From Acidiferrobacteraceae bacterium (lineage in GTDB: Bacteria > Pseudomonadota > Gammaproteobacteria > Arenicellales > UBA868), in NCBI GenBank assembly GCA_018698075.1, contig JABINT010000185.1:1-35721 (forward strand): DNA of 35,721 nucleotides, in the 5' to 3' direction. Made by a program: the position numbers and the translations under genes. Below are positions 1 to 7,515 of the stretch, piece by piece. Positions within the stretch are counted from its first letter, which is position 1. The number at the start of each line of letters is the position of its first letter. The notes under the pieces were generated by a model, which was not told the origin of the DNA, made no database searches, and saw only the letters and a program-made list of their open reading frames with translations.

Positions 1-411
1 ACCCGTTGTGAGCGGCAGCAGCGCTCGCACACGAGCCTGCAACAGATCGATGGAATAGCCCGAGATGTCCAGTGTTTGTCCGGTCAGAACTCTGGCGGCA
101 TCCACGCTCGCAGAGGGAATGCGCAGTACGAAGCGCGTTCTGGCAGACAGTTCAATAGTGCCGTCGTCTGCAGGCTGTTGCCAGCCATTGCTCGACTGGG
201 CCCCGTGAATCAAGTGAATGCCGGCCTGTTCTTGCTGTTCCAGCCAGGGCAGAACCTGGGTGATAGCCTCGGACAAAGGCCAGGCGTGATCGGCCGGGAT
301 CTGCCGGCCCCGGATAGCAAACACCAGGTCAACGACAGGATCGATATCGGGCGTGGTGGCTTGGGGCGGGGTCTCGCGCCAATAGTTGGAGGTCGCCATG
401 ATCGTTGTCAT
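1..411 (-). CDS. Cas6/Cmx6-like protein (3' end cut by window edge)
   Basis: The visible 137 residues read inward from position 411 and run off the left edge in frame. The pattern VVDLVFAIRGRQIPADHAW, then LPWL, GIH.IHGA, LSARTRFVLRIP, and GQTLDISGYSI resembles the N-terminal part of the type I-MYXAN Cas6 (Cmx6) family of CRISPR RNA endonucleases, as I recall that family. The start at 411 gives an ATGA overlap with the upstream gene; a second in-frame ATG lies at 399. The gene is the last visible member of a four-gene minus-strand operon with a TauD-like dioxygenase, and I see no CRISPR repeats or other cas genes here. Members of this family may have non-CRISPR roles. The catalytic residues cannot be judged because the C-terminus is missing. 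Confidence 0.6.
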   Translation of the reverse strand, partial: MTTIMATSNYWRETPPQATTPDIDPVVDLVFAIRGRQIPADHAWPLSEAITQVLPWLEQQEQAGIHLIHGAQSSNGWQQPADDGTIELSARTRFVLRIPSASVDAARVLTGQTLDISGYSIDLLQARVRALLPLTTG

Positions 412-1112
412 TGTATGGGCAGCGAGGCTTGGATGAGATCGCGATCTATCCACCAGTCGTCCTGCACCAGTACGTCCACCACATTGCGTAGGCGCGGCAG
501 GAACTGTGCCGGATCATCAAGTTCCAGACGCTGAATCCATTGCTCGAAATCTTCCTGTTTTTCTATGCCACTGTGTCGGCGTGCGACGGTCCCCAGCAGT
601 TGGTTGGCAAAAAAGGACAGGGATTCGCGCATGTTACCCTGCGCTCGAAGATCGACGACGTAGGCGGCAGTGGCTGCTGCCACGGCTGCGCCATCTGAAT
701 CATCCGGCGTCTCATCGACGATATCTTGAAGCAGAGCAACCGACAACTCCGGATCGACAGGAAAGGTGACTGCGAGCCAGACAGCGTGTCCCAGTGCGAC
801 CAGCGCGTCGGGTTCACCGGACTGGAACATCACCCGGGCGGCTTCAGCGGCTTGCGCCCAGAGCCCCCCAGCGCAAAACTGTTCGAAACAACGTTGCGCG
901 CTGCGCCAGGCTTGTGCGCCTTCGTCCAGGTTGACCAGCAGTCGGCCCTCCTGCAGTGCCAGTTCACACCATTGTGGCGAGTCGATTGCAACCTCGCTTT
1001 CTTTTAGGCGGTCGCGCACAGCGTTAAGTTGTGCCTGTAATGCATCGGCGGATGCACCAGCGTCTTCACCTGACTCCGCGCCGAGGTCGAAATCCGTCCC
1101 TAAGTGTTTCAT
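408..1112 (-). CDS. Uncharacterised helical protein, 234 aa
   Basis: I do not recognise this protein. It has an acidic, Ala/Asp-rich N-terminus (residues 1-25), a predicted coiled or helical stretch around 26-45, and alanine-rich helices between about 50 and 175 that look like a TPR-like or other alpha-solenoid fold. The C-terminal segment (190-230) is rich in Trp and Asp. There is no signal peptide, membrane segment or metal motif. It overlaps the genes on both sides by 4 bp (ATGA junctions), so it is very probably translationally coupled to the small upstream gene and the Cas6-like downstream gene. A scaffold or partner role for one of them is possible but is only inference from context. 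Confidence 0.75.
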   Translation of the reverse strand: MKHLGTDFDLGAESGEDAGASADALQAQLNAVRDRLKESEVAIDSPQWCELALQEGRLLVNLDEGAQAWRSAQRCFEQFCAGGLWAQAAEAARVMFQSGEPDALVALGHAVWLAVTFPVDPELSVALLQDIVDETPDDSDGAAVAAATAAYVVDLRAQGNMRESLSFFANQLLGTVARRHSGIEKQEDFEQWIQRLELDDPAQFLPRLRNVVDVLVQDDWWIDRDLIQASLPIQ

Positions 1113-1321
1113 GGCCGTGTCTTGCCGGTGTCGGCATCGAGTGCGGCAGTGAATGCGCTCTCGACCTGGTCTTCCCAGTTATCCGGCGTGTCGGGGTAGG
1201 GCGGTTTGACATCCATACGCAGGAAGCGCTCGCCACTACCTGCTTTTTCACCTACCAGTGCAATCAGATGCGCAAAAGAGATAGGTTGGTTCTGCAGCAT
1301 GAGTTCACTGATCCAGAGCAT
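1109..1321 (-). CDS. Small uncharacterised protein, 70 aa
   Basis: This is a short acidic protein without cysteines, signal peptide or membrane segment, and I recognise no family. The N-terminal half (MLWISELMLQNQ, then SFAHLIALVGEKAG) looks helical. The C-terminal half carries a PPYPDTPDNWED stretch followed by another helix. It starts 7 bp after the stop of the TauD-like gene and ends in a 4-bp ATGA overlap with the 234-residue protein. That spacing is the main reason to accept it as real. It may be a small subunit or adaptor of the neighbouring proteins, which is inference only. Confidence 0.65.
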   Translation of the reverse strand: MLWISELMLQNQPISFAHLIALVGEKAGSGERFLRMDVKPPYPDTPDNWEDQVESAFTAALDADTGKTRP

Positions 1322-1328
1322 GGGGCAT

Positions 1329-2258
1329 TTACCTTAAAACCATTGTAGTTAGTGCCTGGGTGTAGCGCCCGCGGTAGATCAGGCGGGTACACCCGGGCTG
1401 TGACGAGTCGATAAATCCATCACGTCGATGCAGTACGTTGTTGCATACCAGCCCTTCGCCCGGCAACAGCCGGCGAAATACAGCCAGATCAGCACACGAA
1501 TCCAGAATTTCTTGCAGTGCCGCGATGGCTTCACCAACCACGGGATCGCTTTTCCAGATAATGTTGCGCTTGCGTGCGCTATAGCGCATTTGCAGTACAT
1601 CACCTTCATGAGAAAAAACCGGCCCGCTCACGCTGGCACGCACGCCAGACCCGGCTGCTTCATTTTCAGGTATGGTCATTGTGTCTGACTGGCTGAGTGC
1701 CGCGGTGTATCGAGGATCACAACGGTGTAGCAGACCAAATACGATTTCATGATCAATGACCTGAAGTGTGCCGCCGCTCATGGCCGGGCGGACACAATGC
1801 AGCGCCATGGCCCGGATGGTGCGTTCTGGCGTATGGTAATAGCCATCAGTATGCCAGCCGATCGGACGGTTGCTGTAGGGAATATAGCGCTGATGCGTGG
1901 AGCTATGATTGACTTCGAGTTCACTCAGGCCGTCATCGGCGGCGCACAGGTTACTGTCTGGTTTTCCCAGGCCCAGTTGCGATGTCAGTGCCTGTATGGC
2001 CGCACGGTCAATATTTTCTGGTTGGCGACATCGATAGACGGCCATGTTGGTATCGCGAACGCGCACGGCCAGGGCGTGACGTTCGTTAGCGCTGAGTTGC
2101 AGTGGGTCGGCGATCTCGACGCTGAGATCTTCAATTGCTCTACGATAACGCGAAAGGCGTTCGTCCCACCAGCGTGAAAAATCGCCGCCGCTGAAGTGCG
2201 CCGATGTGCCGGATCGGGTCTTGGATGCCACAGTGACTTGCGGTTCAGAAAGGTTCAC
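1329..2258 (-). CDS. TauD/TfdA-like Fe(II)/2-oxoglutarate-type dioxygenase
   Basis: The 309-residue protein carries the facial triad expected of TauD/TfdA-type non-haem iron oxygenases: a His-X-Asp motif at H136/D138 in GWHTDGYYH, a distal His at H277 (NNVLHRRDGF), and an Arg near 292-295 (TRLIYRGRY) suited to binding the 2-oxoglutarate carboxylate. Length is in the family range. The substrate is unknown; taurine is only one possibility, because close relatives act on many acids, and no taurine transport genes are nearby. It is the first gene of a minus-strand operon and is divergent from dsrA across a 466-bp spacer, so the two could share regulation. Its link to the Cas6-like protein downstream is unexplained. 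Confidence 0.8.
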   Translation of the reverse strand: MNLSEPQVTVASKTRSGTSAHFSGGDFSRWWDERLSRYRRAIEDLSVEIADPLQLSANERHALAVRVRDTNMAVYRCRQPENIDRAAIQALTSQLGLGKPDSNLCAADDGLSELEVNHSSTHQRYIPYSNRPIGWHTDGYYHTPERTIRAMALHCVRPAMSGGTLQVIDHEIVFGLLHRCDPRYTAALSQSDTMTIPENEAAGSGVRASVSGPVFSHEGDVLQMRYSARKRNIIWKSDPVVGEAIAALQEILDSCADLAVFRRLLPGEGLVCNNVLHRRDGFIDSSQPGCTRLIYRGRYTQALTTMVLR

Positions 2259-2481
2259 GGGTGCTCGAAACGCTGTTGGCGCAGTAGGAACGGAAACAAA
2301 TTCTAGCCCGTGGCGTTGTTAGGCAAACTCTCCCAAAAGGTTGATTCCATCAGGCTCGGTCCAGTGGCCTGGTGCCAGAACGCGCTCTTACTCGCTCTTT
2401 CCGGCAGGTCTTTGTGAGTTAAATATATGAATGCATGATGTTTTTAAGGAAATACGTAGCCATTGTCGAAAGGAAATCTTG

Positions 2482-2573
2482 TGCACTGCAAGATAAATCC
2501 TATCCCTATAGGGATAAGGTGGATTTTTGTGAGGCATACCCTCCCGGGGAATGGTGCGACCTCGGGCAGTGCA
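2482..2573. repeat. Outer inverted repeat enclosing the palindrome
   Basis: TGCACTGC (2482-2489) and GCAGTGCA (2566-2573) are exact 8-bp reverse complements flanking the inner palindrome. Similarity extends outward (TTG before the left arm, ACAA after the right) with a 2-base offset. Nested symmetry over about 90 bp suggests a folded leader RNA or paired protein-binding sites. Confidence 0.5.
2495..2526. repeat. Perfect 16-bp palindrome with extended arms upstream of dsrA
   Basis: TATCCCTATAGGGATA at 2501-2516 is a perfect palindrome. It is flanked by AAATCC (2495-2500) and GGATTT (2521-2526), which extend the symmetry after a 4-base insertion on the right side. It could be a dimeric regulator's operator or an RNA hairpin in the leader. 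I recognise no known operator consensus. Confidence 0.7.
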
Positions 2574-2724
2574 TACAATGGACTCACATCAGCACCCTCG
2601 TGGTACGGACCTTGGTGTCGTAAGACCTTCTGCACGCGGGCAGCACAGCCCAAGCCAACGAATCGTGTATCGAGACGGCGCTTATCACCTTATGGTGCCA
2701 CAAACGCAATGGAGTAGCCCTGTT

Positions 2725-3993
2725 ATGGCTGATAACAAGCAACATGAAACCCCGATGCTGGATGAACTGGAGAGCGGCCCCTGGCCGAGTTTTGTCTCTG
2801 GGATTAAGCGCCTGCGTGACGAGCATCCGACTGATCGTATTAACGGGGTGGCGAATGATCTGCTCGGCCAGCTCGAGCACTCCTACGAAACCCGCAAGGG
2901 TTACTGGAAAGGAGGCACGGTAAGCGTTTACGGTTACGGTGGTGGAATCATCCCGCGGTTCTCAGAAGTCGGTCAGCAATTCCCCGAGTCCAGAGAGTTT
3001 CACACCGTGCGGGTTCAACCGCCCGCCGGTAACCACTACAGCACCGATATGCTTCGCCAACTGGCCAACAGTTGGGAGAAATGGGGTTCGGGCCTGGTGA
3101 CATTCCATGGCCAGACCGGGAACATCATGTTTATTGGCGCGACCACGGATAACACCCAGCACTTCTTTGACGATATTAACGACTATGGTTTTGACTTGGG
3201 CGGTGCCGGCCCGTGTGTGCGTACCGCCATGTCCTGTGTCGGCGGCGCGCGCTGTGAACAGTCGTGTGCCAACGAACACAAGATTCATCGAACTTTGGTT
3301 AATAACTTTACTGATGACGTGCATCGCCCAGCTCTACCGTACAAATTCAAATTCAAGGTGTCGGGTTGTCCCAACGACTGCATGAACTCAATCGAGCGCG
3401 CCGACATGGCGGTAATTGGAACCTGGCGCGATGACATGAAAGTCGACCAGGAAGCCTGGAAATCCTATGTTGCGAAAAAAGGTCGTCAGCACACCATCGA
3501 CAACATCATTACCCGGTGCCCGACCCGTTGCATGAGTCTTAAAGATGATGACTCAGTTGAGATCGACAACCGGAATTGTGTGCGCTGTATGCACTGTCTG
3601 AACGTCGTTCCCAAAGCACTATCGCCCGGAGACGACAAGGGCGTAACGGTCCTGATGGGCGGCAAACGGACACTGAAGATCGGCGATCTGATGGGCACGG
3701 TGATCGTGCCGTTCATGAAGCTGGAAACCGAAGAGGACTACGAGAAAATTACCGAGATCGCGGAAAGCACTATCGATTTCTGGGCAGAAAATGGCCTTGA
3801 GCACGAACGCTGTGGTGAGATGATCGAGCGCATCGGTCTGGTCAATTTCCTCGAGGGGGTTGGTATCGACGTCGATCCGCACATGATTGCCAGTCCGCGT
3901 CAATCTTCTTATGTGCGCATGGATGGCTGGGATGAAGAGGCGGTTAAATGGTTTGAGCGCCAGGCCGAAGATCGCCAGTCAGCAGCCGGTTAA
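2725..3993 (+). CDS. dsrA: Reverse-type dissimilatory sulfite reductase alpha subunit
   Basis: DsrA, together with DsrB, forms the cytoplasmic siroheme enzyme that in sulfur oxidisers releases sulfite from DsrC-bound sulfur. The 422-residue product shows the siroheme/[4Fe-4S] ligands in C171-X5-C177 and C215-X3-C219 (SGCPNDC). An inserted ferredoxin domain has C265, C285, C288 and C291 (NCVRCMHC). The start at 2725 (MADNKQHETPMLDELESGPW) matches the usual DsrA N-terminus and has GGAG ten bases upstream. The frame is open for 58 more codons upstream, but that part runs across the leader and is not DsrA-like. It is the first gene of the dsr operon. The gene set (dsrEFH, dsrL) argues for the oxidative direction. 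Confidence 0.97.
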   Translation: MADNKQHETPMLDELESGPWPSFVSGIKRLRDEHPTDRINGVANDLLGQLEHSYETRKGYWKGGTVSVYGYGGGIIPRFSEVGQQFPESREFHTVRVQPPAGNHYSTDMLRQLANSWEKWGSGLVTFHGQTGNIMFIGATTDNTQHFFDDINDYGFDLGGAGPCVRTAMSCVGGARCEQSCANEHKIHRTLVNNFTDDVHRPALPYKFKFKVSGCPNDCMNSIERADMAVIGTWRDDMKVDQEAWKSYVAKKGRQHTIDNIITRCPTRCMSLKDDDSVEIDNRNCVRCMHCLNVVPKALSPGDDKGVTVLMGGKRTLKIGDLMGTVIVPFMKLETEEDYEKITEIAESTIDFWAENGLEHERCGEMIERIGLVNFLEGVGIDVDPHMIASPRQSSYVRMDGWDEEAVKWFERQAEDRQSAAG

Positions 3994-4043
3994 ACCCACA
4001 AGTCCCATCGCAAAACAACCCCGAACGTTTACCGGAGAGAAAA

Positions 4044-5117
4044 ATGGCTAAGGAAATGCGCCAGCCGATTGAGTCGGGCTGCCCTGATGGGTTCCAGTAT
4101 ATGCACCCGCTGATGGTTAAGAACTTCGGACAGTGGCGTTGGCATGACCACCCACGCCCCGGCGTGCTTCGTCACGTTGCTCAAAGCGGTGACGCGCTGT
4201 GGACGGTCAAGGCCGGAACCCAGCGTATTCTGGATGTCTTTACCCTGAGAAAATTATGTGACATTGGCGACCAGTATGCCGATGGTCATGTCCGGTTCAC
4301 TATCCGCAGCAACATCGAGTACATGGTGGCGGACGAGATCAAGGTCGAGCCGCTGATTAGCGCGTTGGAAGAAGCCGGCTTTGTGGTTGGTGGCACTGCC
4401 AATTCAGTGGCGATGATCGCACACACTCAGGGCTGGTTGCACTGCGACATACCTGGCACCGATGCGTCGGGCGTGGTCAAAGCAATGATGGATGAACTCA
4501 TTGACGAGTTTAAAAACTGTGACATGCCCAACCGGGTCCATATCACCACTTCCTGCTGCCAGATTAACTGCGGTGGTCAGGGAGATATCGCCATCAACGT
4601 GCAGCATACCAAGCCACCCAAGATTAATCACGACCTGGTGGCTAACGTTTGCGAAAGACCCTCAGTAGTGGCACGTTGCCCGGTGGCTGCGATTCGCCCG
4701 GCGCAAGTCAATGGCAAGCCCACCCTGGAAGTCGATGAGAAAAAATGCATCTGCTGCGGGGCCTGTTATCCACCGTGTCCGCCGATGCAGATCAATGACC
4801 CTGAGCACACCAAGTTGGCGATCTGGGTGGGAGGCAACCACTCCAATGCACGCAGCAAGCCAAGCTTCCAGAAGTTAGTCGCTTCCGGTGTGCCCAACAA
4901 CCCGCCGCGCTGGCCCGAAGCCACGGCTATTGTTAAGCGCATCCTCAAGGCCTACAAGGAAGACGCACGAGATTGGGAGCGCGTCAATGACTGGATCGAC
5001 CGCATCGGTTGGCCACGCTTTTTTGAAGCGACCGGGTTGCCGTTTACCAAGTTCCATATCGATAACTGGCGTGGCTCACGGGCAAGTCTCAACGCATCCA
5101 CGCATATCCGTTTCTAA
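4044..5117 (+). CDS. dsrB: Reverse-type dissimilatory sulfite reductase beta subunit
   Basis: This is the partner of DsrA in the alpha2-beta2 siroheme sulfite reductase. The 357-residue protein has the DsrB siroheme/[4Fe-4S] region with cysteines at 171, 172 and 176 (TSCCQINCGG). A ferredoxin insertion (KKCICCGACYPPC) has cysteines at 235, 238, 241 and 245. Length is normal for the family. A GGAGAG ribosome-binding site sits just before the ATG, and the gap from dsrA is 50 bp, consistent with co-transcription. DsrB is commonly used as a phylogenetic marker for sulfur oxidisers, so this gene would be the best one to place the organism. Confidence 0.97.
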   Translation: MAKEMRQPIESGCPDGFQYMHPLMVKNFGQWRWHDHPRPGVLRHVAQSGDALWTVKAGTQRILDVFTLRKLCDIGDQYADGHVRFTIRSNIEYMVADEIKVEPLISALEEAGFVVGGTANSVAMIAHTQGWLHCDIPGTDASGVVKAMMDELIDEFKNCDMPNRVHITTSCCQINCGGQGDIAINVQHTKPPKINHDLVANVCERPSVVARCPVAAIRPAQVNGKPTLEVDEKKCICCGACYPPCPPMQINDPEHTKLAIWVGGNHSNARSKPSFQKLVASGVPNNPPRWPEATAIVKRILKAYKEDARDWERVNDWIDRIGWPRFFEATGLPFTKFHIDNWRGSRASLNASTHIRF

Positions 5118-5126
5118 GCACTGACT

Positions 5127-5519
5127 ATGAAACTTGCAGTCATGGTGAATGAGGGGCCCTATACGCACCAGGCCTCAGATACGGCCTATAACTTCATCGT
5201 TGCGGCGCTCAATGCCGGGCACGAGATATTTCGTGTGTTTTTTTATCACGATGGAGTCAATAACGGTACGCGTCTGACCACACCGCCGCAGGACGATAGA
5301 CACATCGTCAATCGTTGGAGTGAATTGAGTAAGGCACATGATCTGGACCTGGTGGTCTGTGTGGCTGCAGCTCAGCGCCGCGGTATCGTTGATCCGGACG
5401 AGGCCAAGCGTAACGGCAAGGACAGTGACAACATCGCGCCGGGTTTTCGTATCTCTGGACTTGGTCAGTTGATTGAGGCTGGGATCCAGGCCGATCGTTT
5501 ACTGGTGTTTGGAGACTAG
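5127..5519 (+). CDS. dsrE: Sulfur-relay protein DsrE
   Basis: DsrE is the sulfur-binding subunit of the cytoplasmic DsrE2F2H2 hexamer, which passes persulfide sulfur to DsrC. The 130-residue sequence has a TusD/DsrE-like fold pattern and keeps the active cysteine as Cys78 (DLVVCVAAAQRRGI), the position known in the Allochromatium protein. It begins 9 bp after dsrB. There is no strong ribosome-binding site, so coupling to dsrB translation is likely. TusD of the thiouridine pathway is the main paralogue, but the dsr context settles the assignment. Confidence 0.96.
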   Translation: MKLAVMVNEGPYTHQASDTAYNFIVAALNAGHEIFRVFFYHDGVNNGTRLTTPPQDDRHIVNRWSELSKAHDLDLVVCVAAAQRRGIVDPDEAKRNGKDSDNIAPGFRISGLGQLIEAGIQADRLLVFGD

Positions 5520-5535
5520 GAACTAGGGAATTGTC

Positions 5536-5943
5536 ATGAGCGAGACAAAGAAATTCATGTACATCAACCGTCGTCCGCCCTACGGCACTGTTTACCCTTT
5601 GGAGGGCCTGGAAGTAGTGCTGATTGGCGCAGCATTCGAGCAGGAGGTATGCATGGTCTTCATCAGCGATGGTGTGTTTCAGTTGAGACAGGGTCAGGAC
5701 ACGATCGATTCAGGTATGAAGAATTTCTCACCCACTTACCGTGCGTTGGGCGATTACGAGGTCACCCGGCTTTATGTCGAGCGCGAATCTCTTGAGGAGC
5801 GGGGCCTGACAGAAGCGGATCTGATGCCCTTGACCTGGGAGGACGAAGACGATGACTGGGCCGAAAAACCTTCTATCCAGATTGTCAGTCGCGCGCAACT
5901 ATCCGACCTGCTTGAAGAGCAGGATGTGGTTTTTAACTTCTAA
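5536..5943 (+). CDS. dsrF: Sulfur-relay protein DsrF
   Basis: DsrF is a structural subunit of the DsrEFH hexamer. The 135-residue protein is of the TusC/DsrF type, opening with the KKFMYINRRPPYGTVY segment. It has a cysteine at position 39 (QEVCMVFISDGV), close to the cysteine known in characterised DsrF. The C-terminal half is strongly acidic (EDEDDD). It follows dsrE by 16 bp and precedes dsrH by 17 bp. A purine-rich GGAACTAGGGA stretch upstream can serve as ribosome-binding site. Confidence 0.95.
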   Translation: MSETKKFMYINRRPPYGTVYPLEGLEVVLIGAAFEQEVCMVFISDGVFQLRQGQDTIDSGMKNFSPTYRALGDYEVTRLYVERESLEERGLTEADLMPLTWEDEDDDWAEKPSIQIVSRAQLSDLLEEQDVVFNF

Positions 5944-5960
5944 TTCTGCAGGCCAGCACC

Positions 5961-6263
5961 GTGTTACATACCGTTAACAAATCTCCCTTTGAGTCAACGA
6001 GTCTTAAGACCTGCCTGGGCTTGGCGCAGTCTGGCAGCGATATTCTGCTGATCGAAGATGGGGTCTACGGTGCATTGGCTGGAACCATTCACACGGCCAT
6101 GCTGGCCCAAGCGACCGGCACGATAAGCGTTTACGCGCTCGGGCCGGATCTTAAAGCTCGAGGATTACCAGAAGATCGGCTGATCCCCGGCATCAAGGTA
6201 GTCGGCTACGATGGCTTTGTTGAGTTGGCCTGTGCCAACGACAAGGTCCAGAGCTGGCTCTGA
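5961..6263 (+). CDS. dsrH: Sulfur-relay protein DsrH (GTG start)
   Basis: DsrH is the third subunit of the DsrEFH sulfurtransferase and belongs to the TusB/DsrH family. The 100-residue protein begins with GTG (LHTVNKSPFESTSLKTC). It has a cysteine at 18, near the conserved DsrH cysteine, followed by the typical SGSDILLIEDGVYGAL stretch. Length is normal for the family. It lies 17 bp behind dsrF and 32 bp ahead of dsrC, so the three relay proteins and their acceptor are encoded side by side. Confidence 0.95.
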   Translation: MLHTVNKSPFESTSLKTCLGLAQSGSDILLIEDGVYGALAGTIHTAMLAQATGTISVYALGPDLKARGLPEDRLIPGIKVVGYDGFVELACANDKVQSWL

Positions 6264-6295
6264 TTTCATTTGATAAATAGTAACAGGAGACCGAA

Positions 6296-6628
6296 ATGGC
6301 ATTTGAACTGAACGGTAGGACCTACGAAACTGACGAGGAAGGTTACCTCGCTGATCTGAGTGAGTGGAATCGCGAGGTGGCCGGTTATATGGCCACAGAA
6401 GATGATTGCGACCTCAGTGAGAATCACTGGGAAGTGATCAACTTTCTGCGCGAGTATTACGAGGAGTACCAGATTGCGCCCGCGGTGCGTGTGCTGACCA
6501 AGGCGATTGGCAAGAAGTTAGGCAAGGACAAGGGCAACAGCAAGTACCTGTATGAACTGTTTCCTTACGGCCCAGCCAAGCAGGCCTGTAAGTACGCCGG
6601 CCTGCCCAAGCCCACCGGCTGCGTCTGA
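6296..6628 (+). CDS. dsrC: Sulfur carrier DsrC
   Basis: DsrC is the small cytoplasmic carrier that accepts sulfur from DsrEFH and presents it to DsrAB. The oxidised product is then processed by DsrMKJOP. The 110-residue protein ends with the flexible arm containing both functional cysteines, Cys98 (KQACKYAG) and Cys109 (PTGCV). This marks a true DsrC rather than a TusE, which keeps only the last cysteine. It has the best ribosome-binding site of the cluster (AACAGGAGACC). It is followed by a GC-rich hairpin, which may let dsrC transcripts accumulate above the rest of the operon. DsrC has been proposed to bind DNA upstream of dsr in Allochromatium. Confidence 0.97.
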   Translation: MAFELNGRTYETDEEGYLADLSEWNREVAGYMATEDDCDLSENHWEVINFLREYYEEYQIAPAVRVLTKAIGKKLGKDKGNSKYLYELFPYGPAKQACKYAGLPKPTGCV

Positions 6629-6650
6629 GCTCGTATCACCCCCGGGTCGC

Positions 6651-6685
6651 ACCTGTATAGCCGGGGCCCGGCGGCCCCGCCAGGT
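6651..6685 (+). promoter_or_regulatory. Stable hairpin between dsrC and dsrM
   Basis: In the 128-bp gap after dsrC, CGGGGCC (6662-6668) pairs with GGCCCCG (6673-6679) across a CGGC loop. ACCTG (6651-6655) pairs with CAGGT (6681-6685) outside an internal loop. No clean U-run follows, so full termination is unlikely. A partial terminator, RNase barrier or processing site that favours dsrABEFHC mRNA is more plausible. Confidence 0.65.
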
Positions 6686-6756
6686 ACACGCCCTGGATTT
6701 TCCGACTCGGCGCACAAGTCATCAGTGTCGAGTCATTTGCTGGGAGGCCTATTCCC

Positions 6757-7500
6757 TTGGTGCTAGGTTCCGTCTTCGCCATCCTGTTTTACCTGGCGGC
6801 TATCATTCTGGTAACCGGCGTGGCCGCCCGGGTGACCCGGTATGCCCGCACTCCGGCCCCATTGGTGATCCCGACTACGCCGGCGCCGTTAACCCGCACC
6901 GGTGTCGCGGCACGAATGGCGCGCGAGGTGGTTTTTTTCGAGAGCCTGTTCAAAGGCAGCAAATGGACCTGGCTGTTCGGCTGGCTGTTTCACTTTGGCA
7001 TGTTAGTTGCATTGGCACGGCACCTGCGTTATTTCACCGAGCCGGTATGGTGGTGGGTGGCCATGATCCAGTGGATCGGCATCTATGCGGGCATGGCGAT
7101 GTTTGCCGGGCTCACGGGCCTGTGGGCACGTCGGCTGCTGGTTGATCGCGTCCGCTACATCAGCGCACCTTCTGATCATCTGATGTTATTGCTATTACTG
7201 GCTATTGCCGGCTCCGGGCTGGTTATGAAATACGTTCAGCATACCGATATCGTGTCACTCAAAGCATTCACTCTGGGACTGCTGACACTTGATTGGCAGC
7301 CGCTACCGGCCGATGGGGCGCTGCTGGTTCATCTGTCATTGGTCATTACGCTGATACTGATATTCCCTTTCAGCAAATTACTTCATGCGCCCGGCGTTTT
7401 TTTCAGCCCGACCCGCAACATGCGTGATACGCCTCGCGAGAACCGCCATGTCGCACCGTGGGCGCGGGATCTCCCGGGCGCCGGACCCGATCGCTCCTAG
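6757..7500 (+). CDS. dsrM: Membrane cytochrome b-type subunit DsrM
   Basis: DsrM is the NarI-like haem-b quinone-reactive subunit of the DsrMKJOP transmembrane complex. The 247-residue protein has about five hydrophobic helices (near residues 1-22, 72-90, 100-125, 138-160 and 185-212). Histidines suited to haem b ligation lie in the second, fourth and fifth (GWLFHFGM, YISAPSDHLM, LLVHLSLV). It starts with TTG at 6757 or GTG at 6760, with GGGAGG at 6742-6747 upstream. An Arg/Pro-rich hydrophilic tail ends the protein. dsrK follows after 15 bp. The start codon is uncertain, but either choice changes only one residue. Confidence 0.93.
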   Translation: MVLGSVFAILFYLAAIILVTGVAARVTRYARTPAPLVIPTTPAPLTRTGVAARMAREVVFFESLFKGSKWTWLFGWLFHFGMLVALARHLRYFTEPVWWWVAMIQWIGIYAGMAMFAGLTGLWARRLLVDRVRYISAPSDHLMLLLLLAIAGSGLVMKYVQHTDIVSLKAFTLGLLTLDWQPLPADGALLVHLSLVITLILIFPFSKLLHAPGVFFSPTRNMRDTPRENRHVAPWARDLPGAGPDRS

Positions 7501-7515
7501 GGCCGCAGCCTGATT

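Larger units (their letters stand above)
2259..2724. promoter_or_regulatory. Divergent intergenic region and dsr leader
   Basis: No convincing gene lies here. Short open frames on both strands have no recognisable protein sequence and read through the inverted repeats. The spacer separates the minus-strand TauD-like gene from dsrA, so it should hold both promoters. An AT-rich stretch at about 2411-2440 offers a weak candidate dsr promoter (TTGTGA at 2412, CATGAT at 2434, 16-bp spacing). Downstream of it lie the inverted repeats listed separately. I cannot fix the transcription start. Confidence 0.6.

Noticed and set aside
2435-2717. Small open frames in the dsr leader on both strands
   Set aside because: Their mirrored peptide stretches (IPIGI on both strands) are just the translated palindrome; no ribosome-binding site or homology supports them.
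2551-2724. 58-codon upstream extension of DsrA
   Set aside because: It reads across part of the leader repeat region, has no resemblance to DsrA, and the ATG at 2725 matches the family start.
6552-7145. Long plus-strand frame across the dsrC end and dsrM
   Set aside because: It overlaps two recognised genes in another frame and its residue make-up is not protein-like.
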